DNA of 64,000 nucleotides from the NCBI GenBank assembly GCA_000244995.1, contig CM001438.1:4054090-4118089 (forward strand). The letters run 5' to 3'. Numbering within the stretch: position 1 is the stretch's first letter; the number at the start of each line of letters is the position of its first letter. This document shows positions 26,705-35,787 of this stretch, in pieces. The notes under the pieces were generated by a model. It was given only the letters and a program-made list of their open reading frames with translations. It ran no database searches and was not told the origin of the DNA. This DNA comes from Burkholderiales bacterium JOSHI_001 (GTDB lineage Bacteria > Pseudomonadota > Gammaproteobacteria > Burkholderiales > Burkholderiaceae_C). Position numbers and translations under genes: made by a program.

Positions 26705-27997
26705 TCAGGCCAGCAAGAGCTGCAGGCTGGACTCGAACCGTTCGGTGAGACGCTCCAGGGCGTCCAACAGGTCTTCGCTGGTGCGGGCCAGGGCCTGCGG
26801 GCTGGCGCCGGTTTCCGCTGCGGCCGGCAGGGCGGCGCGGGTCAGGCGCAGCCACAAGCCGCGCACCTGGGCCAGGCCCTCGCGAATCGCCGGCGTGGAC
26901 AGCGGCGCCTGCACCAACTGGGCATGCGCCAGTTCAAACTCCTGCGCGCAGGCCTTGGCGTGTTCGGCACTGGCCTGGGCCCAGGCCGGCGGCAGCAAGG
27001 CGGCCAGCAAGGCTTCCTTGGCCAGCCGCTGCGACAGCATGCGCTGGCGGCCACACAGGTTCACCACCTGCACGCGCTGGCGGCCACCCGCGGCTTCCAG
27101 TGCCGCGGTCAGGGCTTCGGCGCCCTGCAGCAGGGCGAGCGCGGCGGCGTCGGCCTGCGGCAGGTGGTCGATGTCCGGCTGCCGGTGGCGCTGCAGCGCC
27201 TGCCAGGCGTCGCGCACGGCCTGCAACTGGCCAGGCGCGTCAGTCTGCAGGGGCTGGGCGCCCAGGAAGGCCAGATTGGCTTCGATGCGGGCAGCGGTGG
27301 CCGCCTGCACCGCTGCACCGTCCTGCCAGGCCCCTGGCGCCACCTGCAGGGCCAGCGCCTTCACGTAGCGCTGCGACAACATTCGCAACTGGCCCGCCCG
27401 GTTCACCCCTTCGGCCAGCAGCGCGGTCTCGATCACGCTGCGCGACACCTCGCCCAGGCGCAGGTTGGCCTGCATGGACGCGCTGCGCAGCATGCGAAAG
27501 GCTTCGTCCTCGTTGAGTGTGCCGCCGCGCATCAGCAGGCCCTTGGCGCGGTCCACCCATTTGCGTTCGTCCATCTGGGCCTGGGCCTTGTCCAGTTGCT
27601 GGCGCAAAGCCCGCACCTGTGCATGCCGCGCCAGGGCTTCGGCCACCGCGCCGGGCCAGTCAGGCAGGTCCGCGCCCACGCGCCACGCGCTCACCCCGGC
27701 GGCCAAGGCGGCGTCCATCCAGGCCGGGTCGGTGGGTGCCCCCTCGGGCCACCACAGCAGCACCGGCAAGGGCTGGCCGTCCAGCAGGCACTGCAGGTCG
27801 GGCCAAGGCGCGAAGTCTGTCGGCGCCGCCACCACCACCGCCTGCGGCGCCTGCCGCACCGCTTCATGCACCAGGGCGTGGCAGGCCACGCCCTGCAACG
27901 GGGCAAGGCCGGCCGCGCGCAGGGTGCCGGCCAGCACATCCGCCTGATCCGCGCTGCGGTGCACCGGCAGCAGGGCCAGGGATTCGATCTTCTTCAT
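26705..27997 (-). CDS. ANTAR-domain antiterminator fused to NarX/PilJ-like nitrate-sensing repeats
   Basis: The protein has 430 residues. Residues 1-125 look like a receiver domain without the phospho-acceptor Asp (QAVVVAAPTDFAPWPDL). Residues ~138-194 are an ANTAR RNA-binding domain (DERKWVDRAKGLLMRGGTLN in part, with EAFRMLRSASM). Then come two helical repeats with the P-box-like signatures GVNRAGQLRMLSQR (197-210) and VVNLCGRQRMLSQR (311-324), as in NarX and the PilJ N-terminal domain, where they bind nitrate or nitrite. It diverges from nirB-nirD-nasA, so it is probably a nitrate-responsive antiterminator of that operon, analogous to Klebsiella NasR but with a different sensor. Confidence 0.85.
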   Translation of the reverse strand: MKKIESLALLPVHRSADQADVLAGTLRAAGLAPLQGVACHALVHEAVRQAPQAVVVAAPTDFAPWPDLQCLLDGQPLPVLLWWPEGAPTDPAWMDAALAAGVSAWRVGADLPDWPGAVAEALARHAQVRALRQQLDKAQAQMDERKWVDRAKGLLMRGGTLNEDEAFRMLRSASMQANLRLGEVSRSVIETALLAEGVNRAGQLRMLSQRYVKALALQVAPGAWQDGAAVQAATAARIEANLAFLGAQPLQTDAPGQLQAVRDAWQALQRHRQPDIDHLPQADAAALALLQGAEALTAALEAAGGRQRVQVVNLCGRQRMLSQRLAKEALLAALLPPAWAQASAEHAKACAQEFELAHAQLVQAPLSTPAIREGLAQVRGLWLRLTRAALPAAAETGASPQALARTSEDLLDALERLTERFESSLQLLLA

Positions 27998-28019
27998 GCA
28001 GACACGGCGATCAGGGACA

Positions 28020-28036
28020 TGGCACGCCAGTTGCAC
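28020..28036 (+). promoter_or_regulatory. sigma-54 promoter of the nirB operon
   Basis: TGGCAC-GCCAG-TTGCA matches the RpoN consensus TGGCAC-N5-TTGC[A/T] exactly, with the invariant GG (28021-28022) and GC (28033-28034) ten bases apart. Transcription should start near 28046, about 200 bases before nirB. This implies NtrC/general nitrogen control of nitrate assimilation. Confidence 0.85.
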
Positions 28037-28050
28037 AGATCAGGCCACAC

Positions 28051-28068
28051 GGGTGTAACGACGCACCC
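28051..28068 (+). promoter_or_regulatory. candidate ANTAR-target hexaloop hairpin in the nirB leader
   Basis: GGGTGT-AACGAC-GCACCC forms a six-pair stem (one T-G) closing a six-base loop with A at position 1 and G at position 4, the pattern recognised by ANTAR proteins. It lies just after the predicted sigma-54 transcription start. I could not identify a convincing second hexaloop or a terminator with a T-tract, so it may be only half the signal or coincidental. Confidence 0.45.
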
Positions 28069-28243
28069 CACCGGTGCCGGACTGTGCGCAGAACGCTGAT
28101 TTTGTGCGACCCACCGGACCGAAGTCGGCGCCCCGCCCTTGACGGGTTCGGCGCGCCCGCTCCCCAACCTGCCTGGCCTTGCCCTGCCGCTGCGCCACAC
28201 GCAGCGCGGCCCTGCCATGGCCCTCTCGAAATGGGACCCCGTG

Positions 28244-30691
28244 ATGAAGAAGCTGAAGCTGGTGATGGTGGGCAATGGCATGGCCGGTGTGCGCACCATC
28301 GAAGAACTGCTGAAGATGGCGCCAGACCTGTACGACATCACCATCTTCAGCGCCGAGCCGCACCCGAACTACAACCGCATCCTGCTCAGTCCCGTGCTGG
28401 CCGGCGAACAGACGCTGGACGAGATCGTGCTGAACCCACTGACCTGGTACGAAGAGCAGGGCATCACGCTGCACCTGGGCAAGAAGGTGGCCAGGGTGGA
28501 CCGCGTGAAGCGCCTGGTCATCGCCGAAGACGGCACCACGGCCGCCTACGACCGCCTGCTGATCGCCACCGGCTCCACACCCTTCATCCTGCCGGTGCCG
28601 GGCAAGGACCTGCCCGGCGTCATCGCCTACCGCGACATCGCCGACACCCACTTCATGATCGACGCCGCGGCGAAGTATGCGCACGCGGTGGTCATCGGCG
28701 GTGGCCTGCTGGGCCTGGAAGCCGCCAACGGCCTGATGCTGCGCGGCATGCAGGTGAGCGTGGTGCACATCATGCCGTGGCTGATGGAGCGCCAGCTGGA
28801 CGAGGTGGCGGCCAAGCTGCTGCAAAAGAGTCTGGAAGCACGTGGCCTGAAGTTCGAGATCGGCGCCCAGACCGAGTGCCTGTTGGCCGGCCCGGACGGC
28901 CGCGTGAAGGCGGTGAAGTTCAAGGACGGCCGCGAGATCCCCGCCGACCTGGTGGTGATGGCCGCGGGCATCCGCCCGAACAACGCCCTGGCCTTGAGCA
29001 TGGGCCTGTTGTGTGCCAACGAAGGCCGCGGCGGCATCGTGGTCAACGACACCCTGCAAACGACCACCGACGCCCGCATCTACGCGGTGGGCGAGTGCGC
29101 CGCGCACCGCGGCATCGCCTACGGCCTGGTGGCGCCCCTGTTCGAACAGGGCAAGGTCTGCGCCACCCACCTGGCCGAGTTCGGCATCGGCCGCTACACC
29201 GGCAGCCAGACCTCGACCAAGCTGAAGGTCACAGGCATCGACCTGTTTTCTGCCGGCAACTTCATGGGCGGCGACGCTTGCGAGGATATCGTGCTGTCCG
29301 ACCCCATCGGCGGCGTTTACAAGAAGCTGGTGATCCAGGACGACAAGCTCGTCGGCGCCTGCCTGTACGGTGACACGGTGGATGGCAGCTGGTACTTCAA
29401 GCTGCTGCGCGAAGGCCGCAAGATCGGCGACATCCGCGACCGGCTGATGTTCGGTGAAAGCAACATCGGCGACGTGGGCCACGAAGGCCACAGCAAGGCC
29501 GCCGCCATGGCCGACAGCGACGAAGTGTGCGGCTGCAATGGCGTCACCAAGGGCAGCATCTGCAAGGCCATCAAGGACAAAGGCCTGTTCACGCTGGACG
29601 AGGTGCGCAAGCACACCAAGGCCAGCGCGTCCTGCGGCAGCTGTACCGGGCTGGTGGAACAGCTGCTGATGTTCACCGCCGGCGGCGACTATTCCAAGGC
29701 CCCCACCAAGAAGGCCCTGTGCGGCTGCACCGACGCCAGCCACCAGGACGCGCGCGAGGCCATCAAGGCCCAGCACCTGCTGACCATTCCCGACGTCTAC
29801 CAGGCCCTGGGTTGGCGCACGCCCAATGGCTGCGCCAGCTGCCGGCCGGCGATCAACTACTACCTGCTCAGCACCTGGCCCAAAGAAGCGGTGGACGACC
29901 CGCAAAGCCGCTACATCAACGAGCGCAGCCACGCCAACATCCAGAAGGACGGCACCTATTCGGTCATTCCGCGCATGTGGGGCGGCGAGACCACCGCGGA
30001 TGAATTGCGCCGCATCGCCGACGCGGTGGACAAGTACAAGATCCCCACCGTGAAGGTCACCGGCGGCCAGCGCATCGACCTGCTGGGTGTGAAGAAGGAA
30101 GACCTGGTGGCCGTGTGGAAGGACATCGGCATGCCCAGTGGTCACGCCTATGCGAAGGCCCTGCGCACGGTGAAGACCTGCGTGGGCTCCGAGTGGTGCC
30201 GCTTCGGCACGCAAGACAGCACCCAGATGGGCAAGGACCTGGAACGGGCCCTGTGGCGCATGTACGCGCCGCACAAGGTGAAGCTGGCCGTTTCCGGCTG
30301 CCCGCGCAACTGCGCCGAGGCCGGCATCAAGGACGTGGGCGTCATCGGCGTGGACTCCGGCTGGGAGATCTACGTCGCCGGCAACGGCGGCATCAAGACC
30401 GAGGTGGCGCAGTTCCTGGTGAAGCTGAAGACCGCCGCCGAGGTGCTGGCGTATTCCGGCGCCTTCCTGCAGCTGTACCGCGAAGAGGGCTGGTACCTGG
30501 AGCGCACCTGCCACTACGTGGGCCGCGTCGGCCTGGACCACGTGAAGAAGAAGATCCTGGACGACGCCGAAGGGCGCCAGGCGCTGTGGCAGCGCCTGCA
30601 GTTCAGCCTGGACGGCGAGCCCGACCCCTGGTTCGACTTCGAGCAGGCGCGCGTGGACACGCGCCAGTTCATCCCCCTGATCCCCGCCTGA
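28244..30691 (+). CDS. nirB: assimilatory nitrite reductase [NAD(P)H], large subunit
   Basis: This 815-residue cytoplasmic enzyme reduces nitrite to ammonium. Domains in order: FAD binding (VGNGMAG near residue 6), NAD(P) binding (VVIGGGLLGLEAANG), two BFD-like [2Fe-2S] segments (CGCNGV...CGSC and CGCTDA...CASC), then the sulfite/nitrite reductase ferredoxin-like domain. The siroheme-4Fe4S cysteines are TCVGSEWC and SGCPRNCAE. An in-frame ATG at 28217 is an alternative start; 28244 matches the family N-terminus MKKLKLVMVGNGMAG. It is the first gene after a sigma-54 promoter and is followed 13 bases later by nirD. Siroheme would be supplied by the methyltransferase at 34941. Confidence 0.95.
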   Translation: MKKLKLVMVGNGMAGVRTIEELLKMAPDLYDITIFSAEPHPNYNRILLSPVLAGEQTLDEIVLNPLTWYEEQGITLHLGKKVARVDRVKRLVIAEDGTTAAYDRLLIATGSTPFILPVPGKDLPGVIAYRDIADTHFMIDAAAKYAHAVVIGGGLLGLEAANGLMLRGMQVSVVHIMPWLMERQLDEVAAKLLQKSLEARGLKFEIGAQTECLLAGPDGRVKAVKFKDGREIPADLVVMAAGIRPNNALALSMGLLCANEGRGGIVVNDTLQTTTDARIYAVGECAAHRGIAYGLVAPLFEQGKVCATHLAEFGIGRYTGSQTSTKLKVTGIDLFSAGNFMGGDACEDIVLSDPIGGVYKKLVIQDDKLVGACLYGDTVDGSWYFKLLREGRKIGDIRDRLMFGESNIGDVGHEGHSKAAAMADSDEVCGCNGVTKGSICKAIKDKGLFTLDEVRKHTKASASCGSCTGLVEQLLMFTAGGDYSKAPTKKALCGCTDASHQDAREAIKAQHLLTIPDVYQALGWRTPNGCASCRPAINYYLLSTWPKEAVDDPQSRYINERSHANIQKDGTYSVIPRMWGGETTADELRRIADAVDKYKIPTVKVTGGQRIDLLGVKKEDLVAVWKDIGMPSGHAYAKALRTVKTCVGSEWCRFGTQDSTQMGKDLERALWRMYAPHKVKLAVSGCPRNCAEAGIKDVGVIGVDSGWEIYVAGNGGIKTEVAQFLVKLKTAAEVLAYSGAFLQLYREEGWYLERTCHYVGRVGLDHVKKKILDDAEGRQALWQRLQFSLDGEPDPWFDFEQARVDTRQFIPLIPA

Positions 30692-30704
30692 AGGAGAAGC
30701 TGCC

Positions 30705-31085
30705 ATGAGCGAATGGAAAGTCGTCTGTCGGGTGACCGACATCCCCGTGCTGGGCGCCCGCCGCGTGGCGCGCGACGCGGGCCTGCCGGTGGCGGTGTTC
30801 CGCAACGACCGCGACCAGGTCTTCGCGCTGCTGGACCGCTGCCCGCACAAGGGCGGGCCGCTGAGCCAAGGCATCGTCCTGGGGGACAGCGTGGCCTGCC
30901 CGCTGCACAACTGGAACATCCAACTCGCCGACGGCTGCGCCAAGGCGCCCGACGAAGGCTGCACGCCGCGCTTCGCCTGCAAGGTGGAAGCCGGCCAGGT
31001 CTTCCTGGACGCCGACGAACTGGCCCGCCACGCCACCGACCTGGCCGCACCCCTGGCCGGCCCGCAGGCCCAGGCCTGCGCCTGA
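30705..31085 (+). CDS. nirD: nitrite reductase small subunit, Rieske-type
   Basis: This 126-residue NirD has the Rieske-like ligand set CPHKGGPLSQG and CPLHNWNI (Cys-His and Cys-His), which in this copy is complete and should hold a [2Fe-2S] cluster. GGAG precedes the ATG at 30705 by about eight bases. It pairs with NirB. Confidence 0.93.
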   Translation: MSEWKVVCRVTDIPVLGARRVARDAGLPVAVFRNDRDQVFALLDRCPHKGGPLSQGIVLGDSVACPLHNWNIQLADGCAKAPDEGCTPRFACKVEAGQVFLDADELARHATDLAAPLAGPQAQACA

Positions 31086-31099
31086 GCCGGCCCCGCACC

Positions 31100-33886
31100 A
31101 TGGCTGAAACCAGGAGCACCTGCCCCTACTGCGGCGTGGGCTGCGGGGTGATCATCGAAAGCGTTGGCGCACAGATCACCGGCGTGCGCGGCGACCCCGA
31201 TCATCCCGCCAACTTCGGCCGCCTGTGCAGCAAGGGCAGCACCCTGCACCTCACCGCCACGGCCGAGGTGACGCAGCAGGTTCGGCTCCTGCAGCCGCTG
31301 CGCCGCGCACAGCGCGGGCAGGCACCCCAGGCCATCGGCTGGGACGCCGCGCTGGACGAAGCGGCGCGCCGCATCGCCGGCGTGGTGCAGCAGCACGGCC
31401 CCGACGCCGTGGGCCTCTACGTCAGCGGCCAGTTGCTCACCGAGGAATACTACGTCTTCAACAAGCTGGCCAAGGGCCTGCTGGGCACCAACAACATCGA
31501 CACCAACTCGCGCCTGTGCATGAGCAGCGCGGTGGCCGGCTACAAGGCCACGCTGGGCGCCGACGCCCCGCCCTGCAGTTACGACGACCTGAACCATGCC
31601 CACACCGTCTTCGTGGCCGGCGCCAACCCGGCCTGGGCCCACCCGGTGCTGTTCCGCCGCCTGGAAGATGCGCGGCGTGCGAACCCGAACCAGAAGCTCA
31701 TCGTGGCCGACCCGCGCCGCACCGACACCGCCGCCAGTGCCGACCTGCACCTGCCCCTGCTGCCCGGCAGCGACGTGGCGCTGTTCCACGGCCTGCTGCA
31801 CATCATGCTGTGGGAAGGCTGGACGGACGGTGCGTTCATCAACGCGCACACCAGTGGCTTCGACGCGCTGAAGACCCGCGTGCGCGAATTCACCCCGGCC
31901 GAAACCAGCCGGCTGACCGGCTGCAAGCCGGAAGACATCGTGCAGGCCGCGCGCTGGTTCGCGCAAAGCCCGGCCACCATCAGCCTGTACTGCCAGGGCC
32001 TGAACCAAAGCAGCAGCGGCACGGCCAAGAACGCCGCGCTCATCAACCTGCACCTGGCCACCGGCCAGATCGGCAAGCCGGGCGCGGGGCCCTTTTCGCT
32101 GACCGGCCAGCCCAACGCCATGGGCGGGCGCGAGGTGGGCGGCCTGGCCAATTTGCTGTCGGCCCACCGCGACCTGGCCAATGCCGAGCACCGCCGCGAA
32201 GTGGCCGCGCTGTGGGGCGTGGACGATGTGCCCTCCCAGCCCGGCCTCACCGCCGTGGAAATGTTCCAGGCCGCCGCCGACGGTCAGGTGAAGGCGCTGT
32301 GGATTGCCTGCACCAACCCCGCGCAGAGCCTGCCCGACCAGGCCACGGTGCGCAGGGCGCTGGACCGCGCCGAATTCGTCATCGTGCAGGAAGCCTTCGC
32401 CACCACCGCCACCGCGAAATACGCCGACCTGCTGCTGCCCGCCACCACCTGGGGTGAAAAAGAAGGCACGGTCACCAACAGCGAACGCCGCATCAGCCGT
32501 GTGCGCGCCGCCGTGCCGCCTGCGGGGCAGGCCCGGCACGACTGGGCCATTGCGCGCGACGTGGCGCAGCGCATTGAAGCCGTTCTGCGCCCCGGCCGCC
32601 TGGGCCTGTTCAACTACCCGACACCCGAATCGGTGTGGCTGGAACACCGCGAAAGCACCCGCGGCCGCGACCTGGACATCACCGGCCTGAGCTACGCCCT
32701 GCTGGAACGTCAAGGCCCGCAGCAATGGCCGCTGCGCGAGGGCTGGGACCAAGGCCGCGCCCGACTGTACGAGAACCACCACTTTGAAACCCCGGACGGC
32801 CGCGCCCGCTTCTGCGACACCCCCTTCGTCCCTTTGGCCGAACCGCGCGACGCGCGCTACCCGGTCAGCCTCACCACCGGCCGGCTGCGGGACCAATGGC
32901 ACGGCGCCAGCCGCACCGGCACCCTGGGCCGCTTGTTCGGCCATGACCCCGAACCCGTGGTGGAACTGAACCGGCAGGACATGGCCCGCCAGAAACTGGC
33001 CGACGGCGATCTGGTCAGCGTCAGTTCGCGCCGTGGCAGCCTGGTGCTGCCGGCCCGCGCCAGCGACGCCTTGGCGCCCGCCCAGGCCTTCATGGCCATG
33101 CACTGGGGCGAGGAATTTCTGGGCGGCCATGGCGCCGACGGCCAGGCCCGCCACGGCGTGAACAGCCTCAGCACCGCCGCCTTCTGCCCGCGCAGCAAAC
33201 AACCCGAGTTGAAGCACAGCGCGGTGCGCGTGGCCCCGGCGGCCCTGCCCTGGCGCATGCTCGGTGCCGCCTGGCTGCCGGCCGATGCCGCGCTGCGCCT
33301 GCGTGAACAACTGGCCACGTTGATGCCGGGCTTTGCCTATGCCGCCTGCGTGCCTTTCGGCCACAGCCGCAGCGGCCTGCTGTGGCGCGCTGCCGCCGCG
33401 TTGCCGCCCCCGGCCGAGTTGCTGGCACAGATCGAGCAGGCCCTGGGCCTGGGACCCGAAAGTGGTGCCTTGCGCTACGAGGACAAGCGCCGCGACCAGC
33501 GCCGCGCCGCGCGCCTGGTACCGCAGGACGGCGACACCCGCCTGCAGGCCTTCCTGCTGTGCGGCGACACCGAGGCCGAAGCCTGGCTGCGCCCGCTGCT
33601 GCAAGACGAACTGCCGGCCCAGGCCTATGGTCGCCTGCTGCTGCTGCCCGGCGCCCGCCCGCCGGTGGCCACGGCCGAACGAGGGCGGCAGGTGTGCACC
33701 TGCTTCAATGTCAGCGACACCGCCATCACGGTCGGGCTGCGAGGCGCTGAAGGCTCGCCCGAGCAGCGCCTGGCAACGGTGCAGGCCCACCTGCGCTGTG
33801 GAACCAACTGCGGCAGTTGCCTGCCCGAACTGCGGCGCCTGGCGCTGGCAGCCGCCTTGCCCCGGGCCCTGGTCGCACAGGCCTGA
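31100..33886 (+). CDS. nasA: assimilatory nitrate reductase, catalytic subunit with C-terminal BFD-like domain
   Basis: This 928-residue Mo-bis-MGD enzyme reduces nitrate to nitrite. The N-terminal 4Fe-4S ligands are CPYCGVGCG and, later, GRLCSKG. The molybdopterin domains contain SRLCMSSAVAGYKATLGAD (in part), VFVAGANPAWAHPV and TGQIGKPGAGPFSLTGQPNAMGGREVG (in part). A C-terminal BFD-like [2Fe-2S] domain (CTCFNVSD near residue 866, then CGTNCGSC) is fused on, as in Klebsiella-type NasA, and probably accepts electrons. It begins 14 bases after nirD. No nitrate transporter gene is adjacent. A mog gene for cofactor synthesis is at 44113. Confidence 0.93.
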   Translation: MAETRSTCPYCGVGCGVIIESVGAQITGVRGDPDHPANFGRLCSKGSTLHLTATAEVTQQVRLLQPLRRAQRGQAPQAIGWDAALDEAARRIAGVVQQHGPDAVGLYVSGQLLTEEYYVFNKLAKGLLGTNNIDTNSRLCMSSAVAGYKATLGADAPPCSYDDLNHAHTVFVAGANPAWAHPVLFRRLEDARRANPNQKLIVADPRRTDTAASADLHLPLLPGSDVALFHGLLHIMLWEGWTDGAFINAHTSGFDALKTRVREFTPAETSRLTGCKPEDIVQAARWFAQSPATISLYCQGLNQSSSGTAKNAALINLHLATGQIGKPGAGPFSLTGQPNAMGGREVGGLANLLSAHRDLANAEHRREVAALWGVDDVPSQPGLTAVEMFQAAADGQVKALWIACTNPAQSLPDQATVRRALDRAEFVIVQEAFATTATAKYADLLLPATTWGEKEGTVTNSERRISRVRAAVPPAGQARHDWAIARDVAQRIEAVLRPGRLGLFNYPTPESVWLEHRESTRGRDLDITGLSYALLERQGPQQWPLREGWDQGRARLYENHHFETPDGRARFCDTPFVPLAEPRDARYPVSLTTGRLRDQWHGASRTGTLGRLFGHDPEPVVELNRQDMARQKLADGDLVSVSSRRGSLVLPARASDALAPAQAFMAMHWGEEFLGGHGADGQARHGVNSLSTAAFCPRSKQPELKHSAVRVAPAALPWRMLGAAWLPADAALRLREQLATLMPGFAYAACVPFGHSRSGLLWRAAAALPPPAELLAQIEQALGLGPESGALRYEDKRRDQRRAARLVPQDGDTRLQAFLLCGDTEAEAWLRPLLQDELPAQAYGRLLLLPGARPPVATAERGRQVCTCFNVSDTAITVGLRGAEGSPEQRLATVQAHLRCGTNCGSCLPELRRLALAAALPRALVAQA

Positions 33887-33990
33887 TGCACTGCAGCAAG
33901 ACCATGCTTGCCGTCCTGGCCGCGCGCGGCCCGAAACTTGCGAAACCCCTGGCGGAGGGTTCCCCAACGTCACGCAAGGATTCGGCTCCC

Positions 33991-34944
33991 ATGGGCATTG
34001 CCAGACACATCAAGGAAATCGGCCGCGGCCATGAAGGCGCGCGCTCGCTGGGCGTGGACGCCGCCGAAGACCTGATGTCACAGCTGTTGGACGGCCAGTG
34101 CAGCGACCTGGAGGTTGGCGCCTTCTGCCTGGCCATGCGCACCAAGGGCGAGACCCTGGACGAACTGGTGGGTTTCCTGAAGGCGCTGCACGAGCGCGCC
34201 GCCTGCGTGCCCAGCGACAGGCCGGTGGTGCTGATTCCCAGCTACAACGGTGCGCGCCGCCTGCCCAACCTGACCCCTTTGCTGGCGCTGCGCCTGGCCC
34301 AGGAAGGCGCGCGGGTGCTGGTTCACGGGCCCCTGCACGACCCCGCGCGGGTGACCAGCGCCGAGATCTTCACCAACATGGGCCTGGCCCTGGCCGAAAC
34401 CCCCGGCTGCGTGGCCGAGGCCTGGTCGCGCCACGAACCAGCCTTCCTGTGCACCAGCGCCATCAGCCCGGCGCTGCAGCGCCTGCTGGACGTGCGCTGG
34501 GTGGTGGGCCTGCGCAACAGCGGCCACACCATCGCCAAGATGATGAACCCGGTGCAGGGTGCACCGGTGCTGCGCCTGATGAGCCACACCCACCCCGAAT
34601 TCGGTGCGTTGATGGCCAGTTATGCCGAACGCGAAGCGGCCGACATGATGTTGCTGCGCGGCACCGAGGGTGAACCCGTGGCCGATCCGCGTCGCCTGCC
34701 CAAGTTGGACGTTTGGCTGCAGGGCCATTGGCGCATTGAACTGTCCTGCCAGGCCCAGGACGGCAGCCTGTCCGAACTGCCGCTGCTGCCGCGCAAACAC
34801 GACGCCGCCACCACCGCGATGTACATCCAGGCCGTGGCCAGCGGCGAGAAACCCGCGCCGGCGCCGCTGGAGCGCCAGGTGCAGTTGCTGTTGAACACCC
34901 TGGCCGCGATGGACCACCCGGCCCCGCAGGAGCGACGCGCATGA
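33991..34944 (+). CDS. ybiB: YbiB-family DNA-binding protein (TrpD2-like)
   Basis: This 317-residue protein has the anthranilate-phosphoribosyltransferase fold (GIARHIKEIGRGHEGARSL, DLEVGAFCLAMRTKGETLDEL) but lacks the PRPP-binding signature of TrpD. YbiB relatives bind nucleic acids. The ATG at 33991 begins the conserved domain; the frame is open upstream with sequence that is not conserved. It follows nasA by 104 bases and overlaps the siroheme methyltransferase gene by four bases, so it sits inside the nitrate unit, a common arrangement in Burkholderiales. Its role there is unclear. Confidence 0.87.
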   Translation: MGIARHIKEIGRGHEGARSLGVDAAEDLMSQLLDGQCSDLEVGAFCLAMRTKGETLDELVGFLKALHERAACVPSDRPVVLIPSYNGARRLPNLTPLLALRLAQEGARVLVHGPLHDPARVTSAEIFTNMGLALAETPGCVAEAWSRHEPAFLCTSAISPALQRLLDVRWVVGLRNSGHTIAKMMNPVQGAPVLRLMSHTHPEFGALMASYAEREAADMMLLRGTEGEPVADPRRLPKLDVWLQGHWRIELSCQAQDGSLSELPLLPRKHDAATTAMYIQAVASGEKPAPAPLERQVQLLLNTLAAMDHPAPQERRA

Positions 34945-35723
34945 AACCCCAGCCTTCCCGCCCTTGGTGCGCCCTGGTGGGCGCCGGCCCCGGCGACCCC
35001 GAACTGCTGACCCTGAAGGCCTTGCGCACGCTGCGCCGTGCCACCGTGCTGCTGGTGGACGACCTGGTCAATCCGGCCATCGTCCAGATGGCACTGGCCG
35101 GCCGCAAGCGCCCACCACGCGTGGTGCACGTGGGCAAGCGCGGCGGCTGCCGCAGCACACCCCAGGCCTTCATCGAAAAGCTGATGCTGCACGAGGCCCT
35201 GGCGGGCGAGCGCGTGGTGCGCGTGAAGGGCGGGGACCCCTTCATCTTCGGCCGCGGCGGGGAAGAAGCCGCCACGCTGCGCGCCCAGGGCGTCACGGTG
35301 GAGGTGGTCAACGGCATCACCGCCGGGCTGGCCGCGGCCAGCGGCATCGGGGTGCCGCTGACCCACCGCGACCACGCGCAGGGCGTCATGCTGGTGACGG
35401 GGCATGCCCGGGAAGGTGGCCAGGCGCCCGACTGGGCGGTGCTGGGCGCCGCCGCGGCGCAAGGCCTGACGCTGGTGGTCTACATGGGCATGTCGCGCCT
35501 GGCCGACCTGCAGGCCGGCCTGCTGCGGGCCCTGCCGGCCCGCACCCCGGTGGCCGTGGTGCAGCACGCCAGCCTGCCCACCCAACGCCACGCCGCTGGG
35601 CGGCTGGACGGTCTGGTGCAGATGGTGGCCACTCACCGGCTGGCCAGCCCGGCGGTGCTGATCGTGGGCGACGTGCTGCAAGGCCTGGCGCAATTGCCCC
35701 TGCCCACCGCTGCCGCGGCCTGA
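34941..35723 (+). CDS. cobA: uroporphyrinogen-III C-methyltransferase
   Basis: This 260-residue SAM-dependent enzyme methylates uroporphyrinogen III twice to precorrin-2, the branch point to siroheme and cobalamin. Visible signatures are VGAGPGDPELLTLKAL, VVRVKGGDPFIFGRGGEE, GITAGLAAASGIGVPLTHRD (in part) and VYMGMSRLADL. It overlaps ybiB by four bases and closes the nitrate operon. This fits the siroheme need of NirB; dedicated cobalamin synthesis is less likely because the window's B12 genes are for uptake. Confidence 0.92.
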   Translation: MKPQPSRPWCALVGAGPGDPELLTLKALRTLRRATVLLVDDLVNPAIVQMALAGRKRPPRVVHVGKRGGCRSTPQAFIEKLMLHEALAGERVVRVKGGDPFIFGRGGEEAATLRAQGVTVEVVNGITAGLAAASGIGVPLTHRDHAQGVMLVTGHAREGGQAPDWAVLGAAAAQGLTLVVYMGMSRLADLQAGLLRALPARTPVAVVQHASLPTQRHAAGRLDGLVQMVATHRLASPAVLIVGDVLQGLAQLPLPTAAAA

Positions 35724-35787
35724 ACCCGCGGCGCCGCTACAGTGGCGCACCCCGGCGCGTTGGGCGCCGGCCGACCCCACCCGCCCT

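Noticed and set aside
28071-28160. Second ANTAR hexaloop or an intrinsic terminator in the nirB leader
   Set aside because: Several GC-rich hairpins are possible, but none has a six-base A1/G4 loop or a following T-tract.
28040-33973. A 1977-codon open frame on the minus strand opposite nirB, nirD and nasA
   Set aside because: It is antisense to three well-identified genes, is His/Gln/Gly-rich in the way expected for the complement of high-GC coding DNA, and has no recognisable domain.
34001-34900. trpD (anthranilate phosphoribosyltransferase) for the gene at 33991
   Set aside because: The PRPP-binding glycine-rich signature of TrpD is missing and no trp genes are nearby; YbiB fits better.
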